Shown: positions 17,632 through 25,761 of the stretch, piece after piece | How the letters are laid out: each line of letters opens with the position of its first letter | How positions within the stretch are numbered: position 1 is the stretch's first letter | Assembly: GCA_934317005.1 (NCBI GenBank) | Contig: CAKREB010000017.1 | Coordinates: 5,867 to 69,866 of the forward strand | Reading direction: 5' to 3' | Length of the DNA: 64,000 nt | Origin: an uncultured Lachnospiraceae bacterium | Lineage (GTDB): Bacteria; Bacillota; Clostridia; Lachnospirales; Lachnospiraceae | Notes under the pieces: model-generated | What the model was told of the DNA's origin: nothing | The model's input: only the letters and a program-made list of their open reading frames with translations | Database searches by the model: none | Made by a program: the position numbers and the translations under genes

Positions 17632-18600
17632 ATGAAAAAATGTATAACCAGAGCTTTTCTATTTTTACAGTTGACAGTGTTACTTTTGGGGATAGTGATG
17701 ACACCGGTGCAGGCAGAGACGGCATCATCAGAAAAACTTCCGGTTATAAAGTGGAGTACGAGGTATTATTTTCGTGCAACACCACAAACAATAACCATAG
17801 CATTCTCATGTGAGAGAAAAAAAGGAAAAAAGTTACGTCCGGACGGATATGTTATTTATCGTTATGATACAGCAAAAAAAGCAGCATATGCAGATAAAAA
17901 GGGAGCAAAATATCAGAAGCTTGCCAAAAAGTGTGCGGTTATTAAAAAAACAGAGTATAAGACGTATTGCCGCTATACTGACAGAGATGTAAAGCCCAGA
18001 CGGACTTATTATTACAGGGTACGTACCTATAAAATGCAAAAGGGGAAAAAGCTGCTTGGAAGATATTCGTCTGTGCGGTCTTTTTCAGCAATCAATGGGA
18101 CAGGAAGGTATTCTGTCAAACTGATTTCGGATCGGAAGGAGTGGGAAGAGCACAGGGGTGTTGTGCTCCGGATAAAGAGTGCAGCAAGAAACAGAGATTT
18201 GGTCATTTGTGGAAAAGGATTAAAATTTTGTGCATTTCATAATTTTAAACCAGATATTGATCTGGAAGGTCCGCTGTATTTTCCAATCAAGAAACTTGCA
18301 GTCCGTAAAGGTGCAGGGAAATGGGTTACAGTCTATGAAAATGGAAAGATATGGAAGACGGTAACAATAAAGGAAAAGACTAGTGCGGACATTCGTATAG
18401 AGTTAAAGGAAAATGAATGGTTTCAAAAGGCAGACTATTACCCGGCCTGGAGAGGAGGAAAATATGGAGTAACTGAGATTTATGGTATGAAATATGATGG
18501 ATGTACGTCATATCTTACAATGGATCTGGAAAAAGATGATACTCTTTTAGCTATTCGCAGAGAAGAAGAGTTGATAAGAGACACTTATTATGGGTTTTAG
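17632..18600 (+). CDS. Secreted FN3-like protein, copy A3
   Basis: A 322-aa paralogue of the protein at 12016. By eye the N-terminal region matches A4 closely (RYYFRATPQ, KTYCRYTDRD), while the last codons (YYGF) match A2, a patchwork that suggests recombination inside the gene. Signal peptide, FN3-like region and conserved C-terminal domain are all present. Start ATG 17632 behind GGGAGG; a longer in-frame start at 17569 belongs to the propeller fragment. Confidence 0.75.
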   Translation: MKKCITRAFLFLQLTVLLLGIVMTPVQAETASSEKLPVIKWSTRYYFRATPQTITIAFSCERKKGKKLRPDGYVIYRYDTAKKAAYADKKGAKYQKLAKKCAVIKKTEYKTYCRYTDRDVKPRRTYYYRVRTYKMQKGKKLLGRYSSVRSFSAINGTGRYSVKLISDRKEWEEHRGVVLRIKSAARNRDLVICGKGLKFCAFHNFKPDIDLEGPLYFPIKKLAVRKGAGKWVTVYENGKIWKTVTIKEKTSADIRIELKENEWFQKADYYPAWRGGKYGVTEIYGMKYDGCTSYLTMDLEKDDTLLAIRREEELIRDTYYGF

Positions 18601-19113
18601 AAGAGTAAGATGGTTACTGCGAATGAAGGGGGAAGAAGTTCAAAATTCTGATTTAGATTCTTAAAGGGGAAAGCTTTCAACCGGAAGATGACTTCCAATT
18701 GTTTGTTGGGATTGTGAAAAGAAGAGATTGATATCACATCAACTGTGTTGATTATGTTTGACAAGTCAAAGAAAAATACATTTTTTATGACTCCGAAGTA
18801 AGATGGAATTGGGGTGTGGTATAAAAATGTATTTTTCTTTGGATTACTTAATAATAATTTTTTCGTGTGTAATAATAGCAGAATTGATATTGTAAAATCT
18901 GATATGCATAACAGTCTCCGTACTGTTCAAGAGCATGCAATACTAACATTTCACAGGAACCACTTTTAAAACTGCTTCGTGAAGCCATAGTTACCTTATT
19001 TAAATATTGAGTTGTGATATATTTGTAAATATGATAGCAGAAATGATAGATGGATTAAATAAGAACTATGTGGTGAAAGAATGCAAGTCCTCGATATAAA
19101 TAGTTTTAAGCTC
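18601..19113. other. Gene-free stretch with a long inverted repeat
   Basis: This stretch starts with the shared 3'-UTR module. It then holds an inverted repeat of about 21 bp, CAAAGAAAAATACATTTTT at 18767 and AAAAATGTATTTTTCTTTG ending near 18841, around a 33-nt loop, and a short dyad ATCAAC TGT GTTGAT at 18738. The rest is AT-rich and shows no convincing gene; a 22-codon frame near 19031 has no ribosome site. Confidence 0.5.
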
Positions 19114-19193
19114 TTGACATATTACGTCAAAATATGTACTATATCTATAAATATAGAATCTATATTATTAGACTCTATATTTATAGATATAGT
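19114..19193 (+). promoter_or_regulatory. Promoter with overlapping dyad operator upstream of blaI-like gene
   Basis: TTGACA (19114-19119), 17 bp, TACTAT (19137-19142). A near-perfect 24-bp inverted repeat (19138-19161 and 19170-19193; core ATATCTATAAATATAGA) overlaps the -10 and the start point, the classic place for a repressor site. A similar dyad covers the promoter at 33038. Autoregulation by the BlaI-like protein is inferred. Confidence 0.55.
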
Positions 19194-19245
19194 TTGTCTG
19201 TGGATTATTATATACTTTTTGGATAAGAAATAGCCGTATTATAAG

Positions 19246-19455
19246 ATGTTGGGTTCAAAAGATATTTTGCCACCAACTAATGCCACGGATTGCTTCATTG
19301 CTGTGCAATTTTCGCAATCCTACAAACACCTCCAATCCCGCATATTTGCAAGCAAATCTGCTACTTGTCGGTGTTTGGCGGGTCAAGCCACCAGCTAGTA
19401 ATTTGTATGTAAACATACATTACTAGCTGCTTTTGACTCTTGCATCATTATAATA
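19246..19455. repeat. Dispersed hairpin repeat, copy B (inverted, with insert)
   Basis: The reverse complement of copy A: outer edges AGATGTTGGGTTCAAAAGAT and CTTTTGACTCTTGCATCATT, and the same inner CTAGTAAT hairpin. About 120 bp is inserted at GCCACCAACTA, and a similar GCCACCAGCTA stands at the other side of the insert. The insert has its own paired segments and no gene. Confidence 0.7.
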
Positions 19456-19495
19456 CTCTATAAATACAAGAAATATTTTAAGGAGGCAGTTGATA

Positions 19496-19885
19496 ATGAA
19501 AGTAAAGCGTTCTGAGTTATCAGAGTGCGAAGTAACCGTAATGAAGTGTATATGGGATGCAAAAGAGCCGGTTACTTGTGCGCAGATTATGGAGACATTG
19601 AAAGAAAAGTATGGATTAGATTATAAAAGTTCAACGGTGTATACTTTTTTAAAAACATTACGTGAAAAAGGATTTGTCTCATGCGAGAAGAAAGATTTGA
19701 CGTATTACATGGCTTTGAAACAGGAGGATGAATATCGAAAGGAGGTACTGAAAAAGACAAAGAACTTTTGGTTTGGCGGATCTCCCAGCAAACTATTATC
19801 TGCATTGGTAGAAGCAGAGGAAATCAGTGAAAAAGAGAGAAAAGAGCTTAAGAGGTTGATTGATGGAATGGACAGACTGGATTAA
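19496..19885 (+). CDS. BlaI/MecI-family transcriptional repressor
   Basis: A 129-aa winged-helix repressor of the BlaI/MecI/CopY family. It has the N-terminal pattern LSECEVTVMKCIWD, a recognition-helix region (YKSSTVYTFLKTLREKGFV), the wing (YYMAL) and a C-terminal dimerisation helix. AGGAGG precedes ATG 19496. The 3' end overlaps the M56 gene by about 23 bp, the standard repressor-sensor pairing in which the protease inactivates the repressor. The candidate operator is the dyad at 19138-19193. No beta-lactamase gene is nearby, so the regulon probably differs from antibiotic resistance. Confidence 0.9.
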   Translation: MKVKRSELSECEVTVMKCIWDAKEPVTCAQIMETLKEKYGLDYKSSTVYTFLKTLREKGFVSCEKKDLTYYMALKQEDEYRKEVLKKTKNFWFGGSPSKLLSALVEAEEISEKERKELKRLIDGMDRLD

Positions 19886-21248
19886 AGATGGATTTTTAAT
19901 ATTACTGCTTAGTGCGATCACAGAAAGTGTTATGATGTTATTTTGGCTGTTCTGGATTCATATGACACAGAACAAACGAAATGTGCATCATGTGTATTGG
20001 TCACTCAAAGGAATTGCAGGAGCATATTTTATGTCGTTTTTATACTTATTTGTTCACAGAATTTTGGCAGCGATAAAGAACGAATATGATGAGCTGTGTG
20101 CAGCGAGCATTATTATGATAAGGGTATTTGCAGTTGTGCTTCTGATCTGGGCAATCGGAGTATTGTATCAGGTGGCAAGGCAGATTGGCATGTACCGGAT
20201 CATGTGGAAGATCAAACAAAACAGGATGGCAGTTCCTAAAAAATATCAGATGCAATTACAAAGGTTATGTACAGAATTAAGGATATGGAAAAGAGTTGCG
20301 TTGTATCAAAGTTATGCGGTAGAAACGCCATTTGTGACAGGAATATTTCGACCAGGGATCTATCTTCCGGTTATGGAGCTTTCAGAAGAAGATTTGGAGA
20401 TGATACTATATCATGAACTGATACATATTAAATGCAGGGATACTTTTTGGAAGCCTTTTTTAGCGTGGATCAATTATATTTATTGGTTTAATCCGTTATC
20501 TTGGATTCTTCAAAAAGAAAATGCACGATGGACGGAAGCGAATTGTGATTTTTATTGTTGTCAGGAAAGGTTTCAAAAAACAAAATATTTTACACTTCTT
20601 CTCAAGGTAGCAGATAAGAAAAACGTTCCGTTTATGGAATATGTACCTATGTGGGCAGAAGGAAGCAGGGAACTGGAGTGGAGAATATTATGTATGAAAA
20701 AATATACGATGAAAAAAATGCGAAAAATAGTGGTAGCAGTGATCGCCGTTATATCTGTGCTGGGAGGAAGTATATCAGCATATGCATCAACAGCAGGGGT
20801 GAGAGAGGGGTATAAAAGGATATTTGAAAATACGATAGAAAAGGAGGAGGAAACAAACTTTCCGTCAGGGGATGGATTAGAAGAATATGAGGGTACAGTG
20901 GAAATGTTCAAAGGAACGACTATCATACAAGAACCTAAGGGAGAGATAGACTTAGCGTCTGGTCAGAGCAATATAACATGGAGTTTTAACAATAATACGA
21001 CAAAATTTACAAGTGATTTTAAGGTACAGGAAGATAGTCGTGTGAACGTAATATTGAATATTAAGCCGACAAACAAGAACGTGACAGTAGGGTTAATGCG
21101 AGGCGAAGAGAAGACAGTATATGTCACAGGAAAAGAATTTATATCGCATTCGTTCAAAGTTTCAAAAAGTGGAATATATAAGATATTTGTTATGAATAAA
21201 AGTGGGACAAAGGTTACTGTAGATGGAATGTGTATCATTACAAAATAA
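19863..21248 (+). CDS. BlaR1-like M56 metalloprotease sensor with a novel ectodomain
   Basis: A protein of about 461 aa. Three membrane helices (about 10-30, 50-68, 83-103) frame an M56 peptidase domain with zinc motif H184-E-L-I-H188 and downstream ARWTEANCD. A fourth helix (about 288-310) leads to an extracellular region of about 150 residues. That region is not a penicillin-binding domain: it is short and beta-rich, ending YKIFVMNKSGTKVTVDGMC, reminiscent of PPC-type modules. It should sense an unknown signal and cleave the repressor encoded just upstream. Its 3' end is copied as a remnant at 15056. Confidence 0.88.
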   Translation: MEWTDWIKDGFLILLLSAITESVMMLFWLFWIHMTQNKRNVHHVYWSLKGIAGAYFMSFLYLFVHRILAAIKNEYDELCAASIIMIRVFAVVLLIWAIGVLYQVARQIGMYRIMWKIKQNRMAVPKKYQMQLQRLCTELRIWKRVALYQSYAVETPFVTGIFRPGIYLPVMELSEEDLEMILYHELIHIKCRDTFWKPFLAWINYIYWFNPLSWILQKENARWTEANCDFYCCQERFQKTKYFTLLLKVADKKNVPFMEYVPMWAEGSRELEWRILCMKKYTMKKMRKIVVAVIAVISVLGGSISAYASTAGVREGYKRIFENTIEKEEETNFPSGDGLEEYEGTVEMFKGTTIIQEPKGEIDLASGQSNITWSFNNNTTKFTSDFKVQEDSRVNVILNIKPTNKNVTVGLMRGEEKTVYVTGKEFISHSFKVSKSGIYKIFVMNKSGTKVTVDGMCIITK

Positions 21249-21272
21249 TAAGAAAAGAGGGGAGAAATCAAC

Positions 21273-21959
21273 ATGAGAAGAAAATTAGGAAACAAATTGT
21301 TAGCAGCTGCATTGGCAGGCGCATTGACAATATCATTGTCAGCTTGTGGAGCCCAAGGCACACAAAAAGCGGATTCAGACACGAAGGTAACTTCGGAAAA
21401 GAAGCAGCAGACGGAGCAGAAAGCTGAGAGCGAAAAGGTTGATGTAAAGAACGCTGTTTTAAATCTCAATGGCACGTTATATTACGGAACAGAAGAAACA
21501 GGGCCGATGGGAGATTCCAGTATGGTGGCAGGACAGATTGTATCTTCGGTGGAGGAAGGGGAGACACCGACGGAAAGTGGAGAATCCAATTTTGGATGCA
21601 TCGGCAATTCTTATACCAGATGGAATGCAGCTTCTGTAATGGTAGATTTAGGGGATGACTGGTATGTATTTCAGACAAAGGATACAGACACAAAAAAAGC
21701 GGATGTGAAAGAGGAAAAGGACTGTATCAGATTAAACGGTGCCGTTTATTATGGGACAGGCAGGCTTGATTCGAAAGCAAAGGAAGAGAACGCTTCGGGA
21801 AAAATCACGGCATCAGTAGGAAATGATGAGATACCGGATAAGGATGAAGAGAGTAACTTTGGCTGTATTGGAAATGCATATATCTTAAATAAGGATAAAA
21901 CGGTGACGGTTCAGGTAGGGGCCGGAGATGAATGGTATGTGTTTAAAACGGAAAAATAA
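21273..21959 (+). CDS. Lipoprotein with two internal repeats, copy 2
   Basis: A 228-aa paralogue of the protein at 13349 with the same lipobox (LSAC), linker and two 70-residue repeats; 11 residues differ, several of them in the linker and at the C-terminus. It begins 25 bp after the M56 gene, so it is likely co-expressed with the BlaI/BlaR1-type pair, unlike copy 1, which has its own CGCAC-repeat promoter. Function unknown; membrane-anchored outside the cell. Confidence 0.82.
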   Translation: MRRKLGNKLLAAALAGALTISLSACGAQGTQKADSDTKVTSEKKQQTEQKAESEKVDVKNAVLNLNGTLYYGTEETGPMGDSSMVAGQIVSSVEEGETPTESGESNFGCIGNSYTRWNAASVMVDLGDDWYVFQTKDTDTKKADVKEEKDCIRLNGAVYYGTGRLDSKAKEENASGKITASVGNDEIPDKDEESNFGCIGNAYILNKDKTVTVQVGAGDEWYVFKTEK

Positions 21960-22060
21960 TGTACTGGCAATTACAAAACGTAAGATGCAGCTTGTAATCC
22001 TGATCAAAACAGAGCTGGAAGCGTTCAGAGCATGATTTCAAAGATGAAAGGTGGATCAAT

Positions 22061-23626
22061 ATGAAAAAGCAAACAAATTATTTAAAGGCAGCAGTAGGAA
22101 TGGCAGTGCTTCTGTGTGGCATAACGGCAGTGCAGCCGGACAGTATGGAGGCGCAGGCTGCCTCAAAGGTAAAGATCAGCGCACAGAATTTTCCGGATCG
22201 GAACTTCCGGACAGTAGTAAAGAAGTTTGATACCAATAAGGATGGGTATCTGCAGCGGGCAGAGATCAAGAAAGTGAAATCAATCCGTTTGAAGGTGACA
22301 CAAAAATCAAACTGGTATGTCGCAAGCTTTCAGGGGATAGAGCATTTTACGGAACTGCAGAGCTTTACATATGGCGGCACATGTTATAAGAGTACAAAGA
22401 CATTAGATCTTTCTAAGAATAAAAAGCTGCGCAGTGTGACCGTGGGAGCGGTTTCCAATGCATCTACGATGTCGGCAGTAAAAAAGATCAATCTGAAAAA
22501 TCTAAAGAATTTAAAGAGCGTTTCCATCTGCAACAATAAAAATCTGGAAACATTGACGCTTGACGGTTGTACCGGTTTACAAAAGCTTACGATCGACAGC
22601 ATTCAGAAGTTACCATTGAAAAAGCTGGATCTTTCCACATGTCATGCATTGCAGGCTGTGAAAGTGGAGGGAGAGATAGGAAATACTTCGCTGAAAAGCA
22701 TTTCTTTTGGAACAGCAGATAACTTAAAACGGTTAGAAGTGAACAATACGGCAGTGACAAAACTTGCGACAGCAAAGCTAAAAGGTTTGCAGACACTTTC
22801 GCTTGATCATTGTAAAAAGTTAAAGACGCTGGATCTGTCAAAAAATACAAAGCTTACCAGTCTGTCCCTGCGCCTGGCTTCGATCACTTCATTAAATACA
22901 GCAAAAAATACGAAGCTTGCCACACTGTCCGTAGAGAATGTGCCGCTCGCGCAGTTAGATGTGACAAAGAACACAAAGCTTACAGATGTATCATTAAATG
23001 CGTTGAAAGTAAGCAGTCTGGATCTTTCGAAGAATACAGCGCTGACAGCACTGGCTCTGCAGGACATCCCGGTAAAGGATCTGGATGTATCACGCTATCA
23101 GAATCTTACTACGTTACATTTGAATACTGTGGCATGCACGGCTTTAGATCTTACCCAAAATGAGAAGTTAAAAGAACTCAGCCTGAATGGCATTTCGATC
23201 AAAGCGCTGGATCTTACCAAGAATGATGCGCTGGAGCATCTGAGTCTGCTGAATATTGCTCTGGACAGCCTGGATATATCCCATAATACGAAGCTTACAG
23301 AATTAACTCTGTATTCTCTGCAGTTAAAAGAACTGGATTTAACAAAGAACACAGAGCTGAAGCGGATTGCATTGGCTTCTTTACCGATAGAAACACTAGA
23401 TCTGACAAATGCTGTAAAGCTGGAAAGACTGAGTATCGTAACGCTTCCTGTTAAGGAACTGGATTTATCAAAAAATGGAAATCTCATCTGGATTCAGGCA
23501 GTGGACACACAGCTTCAGCAGCTGGATGTCAGCCGGACAAAGATCACGAAAGGCGGTCTTGTGCCGGGGACAGAGGAAGATCAGGTGGAGGTAGATGCCG
23601 GAGTGAAGGTTGTTTATGCTGAGTAA
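22061..23626 (+). CDS. EF-hand / leucine-rich-repeat secreted protein, C1
   Basis: A protein of 521 aa with a signal peptide (about 1-33, PDSMEAQAAS), an EF-hand-like loop (DTNKDGYLQRAEI, about residues 66-78) and about 15 repeats of 21-23 residues with the pattern LDLSKNTKLTSLSL, i.e. a bacterial leucine-rich solenoid. No sortase or membrane anchor is visible; the protein ends in a short acidic tail. A near twin lies at 30404, and by eye about 830 bp of their cores (roughly 22410-23240) are identical. Probably an adhesin-like or binding surface protein; the ligand is unknown. Confidence 0.78.
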   Translation: MKKQTNYLKAAVGMAVLLCGITAVQPDSMEAQAASKVKISAQNFPDRNFRTVVKKFDTNKDGYLQRAEIKKVKSIRLKVTQKSNWYVASFQGIEHFTELQSFTYGGTCYKSTKTLDLSKNKKLRSVTVGAVSNASTMSAVKKINLKNLKNLKSVSICNNKNLETLTLDGCTGLQKLTIDSIQKLPLKKLDLSTCHALQAVKVEGEIGNTSLKSISFGTADNLKRLEVNNTAVTKLATAKLKGLQTLSLDHCKKLKTLDLSKNTKLTSLSLRLASITSLNTAKNTKLATLSVENVPLAQLDVTKNTKLTDVSLNALKVSSLDLSKNTALTALALQDIPVKDLDVSRYQNLTTLHLNTVACTALDLTQNEKLKELSLNGISIKALDLTKNDALEHLSLLNIALDSLDISHNTKLTELTLYSLQLKELDLTKNTELKRIALASLPIETLDLTNAVKLERLSIVTLPVKELDLSKNGNLIWIQAVDTQLQQLDVSRTKITKGGLVPGTEEDQVEVDAGVKVVYAE

Positions 23627-23772
23627 TATAAGAATATTTAGCTAAAAATATATAACATAATTGCATATAAGAAAACAGTTCTCAACAGACAGGAGAGCCA
23701 AAAGAGTATATAACATGATAACAGGGGGATACCATACAATTTTGTATGGAAAATACAGAGGAGGTAAGGAAT

Positions 23773-24537
23773 ATGGCAGTAGAAAAAGCTATTTCTTTTG
23801 AAAAGAACATTATGGATTGTAAAAATTCAAAATATGGTAATGCTGCGGGCTATGCGGTCAATGATAATGGAACTCATTTTGTGATGAAGACAAATGGAAA
23901 GAATGATGGTCTGCTTTTATATTTAAGGGCAGGAGAAGAGAAAAAAAGCCGGGAAATATCTAATGTTGGTCATGCAAATGATTGTACATGTGCAGGAGGT
24001 AAGCTGTATGTTGTTAAAGGTGGGGGAGGTGAAAATGACAGAACGATACTTTGTATAGATCAAAAGTCCTTTGAACAGACAGTGCTTACAACGACTATTC
24101 CGAGTGATGTTAAAGATATTAGTTCAATAGAATCGATTGGGGGCAATCGTTTTTTATTAGGAAAGGGTCAGACATGTTATTTATGCACACTGGAAAACAA
24201 GGTATTTAAATATCAAAAAAGTTTCCGTTTGGAAAGTGCACCATCACAATATGGTAAACCGCAGGGAATGTGTTATGCTTCGGGATATTTATATAAGATT
24301 TATTTTAAAAGTGATTCCATTAAAAATATAATTTTAAAGTACCCTATTGATATTAATAATATACAAGCTGGAACAACATTATCTGCAAGTGTGATGTATG
24401 TTAATAAACATCAGACAGATAGAAGTTTATTTGAAATAGAAGCTATTTCAAATTGTGGAAATGATTTTTATGTGAGTACAAATGAAAAGAAAAAAAATAG
24501 TCAAAACGATTCTTTGTATAAGATTAGTTTAAGCTAA
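23773..24537 (+). CDS. Propeller-like protein without signal peptide, copy 2 (intact)
   Basis: A 254-aa protein, family not recognised. There is no signal peptide or membrane helix although its neighbours are exported. The pattern of short repeated strands (GGKLYVVKG, SIGGNRFLLGKG, CYASGYLYKI, AISNCGNDFYVST) is reminiscent of a beta-propeller. GGAGG precedes ATG 23773; an upstream in-frame ATG at 23746 is less likely. Fragments or truncated copies lie at 11187 and 17553. The gene together with the FN3-like gene downstream is the duplicated unit. Confidence 0.65.
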   Translation: MAVEKAISFEKNIMDCKNSKYGNAAGYAVNDNGTHFVMKTNGKNDGLLLYLRAGEEKKSREISNVGHANDCTCAGGKLYVVKGGGGENDRTILCIDQKSFEQTVLTTTIPSDVKDISSIESIGGNRFLLGKGQTCYLCTLENKVFKYQKSFRLESAPSQYGKPQGMCYASGYLYKIYFKSDSIKNIILKYPIDINNIQAGTTLSASVMYVNKHQTDRSLFEIEAISNCGNDFYVSTNEKKKNSQNDSLYKISLS

Positions 24538-24615
24538 GTAATTGTTTTGATAACATCTTATGTAGGTTATGGAGTTGCAAGAGTTACTTTGTGGCAGAGG
24601 ATTTGTAAGTATTAG

Positions 24616-24641
24616 CTGGGGCAAAATTATTTTTGCCCCTG
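24616..24641 (+). terminator. GC-clamped hairpin, second copy
   Basis: The same GGGGCAAAA / TTTTTGCCCC stem as at 11934, between propeller copy 2 and FN3-like copy A4. No T-run follows, so readthrough is likely. Confidence 0.55.
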
Positions 24642-24696
24642 TCCTGGTATTAGTTTACATTTTCGTACAGTGTGTATTAAGGGAGGCAATAACAAT

Positions 24697-25665
24697 ATGA
24701 AAAAATGTATAACCAGAACTTTTCTATTTTTACAGTTGACAGTGTTACTTTTGGGGATAGTGATGACACCGGTGCAGGCAGAGACGGCATCATCAGAAAA
24801 ACTTCCGGTTATAAAGTGGAGTACGAGGTATTATTTTCGTGCAACACCACAAACAATAACCATAGCATTCTCATGTGAGAGAAAAAAAGGAAAAAAGTTA
24901 CGTCCGGACGGATATGTTATTTATCGTTATGATACAGCAAAAAAAGCAGCATATGCAGATAAAAAGGGAGCAAAATATCAGAAGCTTGCCAAAAAGTGTG
25001 CGGTTATTAAAAAAACAGAGTATAAGACGTATTGCCGCTATACTGACAGAGATGTAAAGCCCAGACGGACTTATTATTACAGGGTACGTACCTATAAAAT
25101 GCAAAAGGGGAAAAAGCTGCTTGGAAGATATTCGTCTGTGCGGTCTTTTTCAGCAATCAATGGGACAGGAAGGTATTCTGTCAAACTGATTTCGGATCGG
25201 AAGGAGTGGGAAGAGCACAGGGGTGTTGTGCTCCGGATAAAGAGTGCAGCAAGAAACAGAGATTTGGTCATTTGTGGAAAAGGATTAAAATTTTGTGCAT
25301 TTCATAATTTTAAACCAGATATTGATCTGGAAGGTCCGCTGTATTTTCCAATCAAGAAACTTGCAGTCCGTAAAGGTGCAGGGAAATGGGTTACAGTCTA
25401 TGAAAATGGAAAGATATGGAAGACGGTAACAATAAAGGAAAAGACTAGTGCGGACATTCGTATAGAGTTAAAGGAAAATGAATGGTTTCAAAAGGCAGAC
25501 TATTACCCGGCCTGGAGAGGAGGAAAATATGGAGTAACTGAGATTTATGGTATGAAATATGATGGATGTACGTCATATCTTACAATGGATCTGGAAAAAG
25601 ATGATACTCTTTTAGCTATTCGCAGAGAAGAAGAGTTGATAAGAGACACTTATTACGGGGTTTAG
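24697..25665 (+). CDS. Secreted FN3-like protein, copy A4
   Basis: A 322-aa paralogue of the protein at 12016. By eye the N-terminal half matches A3 except for the signal peptide (RTFLF rather than RAFLF), and the C-terminus matches A1 (YYGV). It sits behind the intact propeller gene in the same order as A1 behind the truncated one, showing that a unit of about 1.9 kb was duplicated. Its 3' UTR leads into the 741-aa gene. Confidence 0.75.
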   Translation: MKKCITRTFLFLQLTVLLLGIVMTPVQAETASSEKLPVIKWSTRYYFRATPQTITIAFSCERKKGKKLRPDGYVIYRYDTAKKAAYADKKGAKYQKLAKKCAVIKKTEYKTYCRYTDRDVKPRRTYYYRVRTYKMQKGKKLLGRYSSVRSFSAINGTGRYSVKLISDRKEWEEHRGVVLRIKSAARNRDLVICGKGLKFCAFHNFKPDIDLEGPLYFPIKKLAVRKGAGKWVTVYENGKIWKTVTIKEKTSADIRIELKENEWFQKADYYPAWRGGKYGVTEIYGMKYDGCTSYLTMDLEKDDTLLAIRREEELIRDTYYGV

Positions 25666-25761
25666 AAGAGTAAGATGGTTACTGCGAATGAAGGGGGAAG
25701 AAGTTCAAAATTCTGATTTAGATTCTTAAGTGAGAAAGATACGGGAAAAAAGAGGGGAAGT

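Noticed and set aside
19031..19099. 22-codon frame (MIAEMIDGLNKNYVV...) as a signal peptide precursor
   Set aside because: No ribosome binding site, no export or AgrD-like features, AT-rich gap.
19440..19460. TTGACT...TATAAT at the end of repeat copy B as the blaI-like promoter
   Set aside because: The two boxes are only 10 bp apart; the TTGACA-17-TACTAT pair at 19114 is far better.
23098..23487. Minus-strand frames within the LRR genes (also 31438-31827)
   Set aside because: Long antisense frames caused by the regular codon pattern of leucine-rich repeats; no ribosome sites.
24697..25665. The four near-identical FN3-like genes as an assembly artefact
   Set aside because: Each copy has distinct flanks and private substitutions in the 5' part, so they are real separate loci; collapse of the 3' parts cannot be excluded completely.
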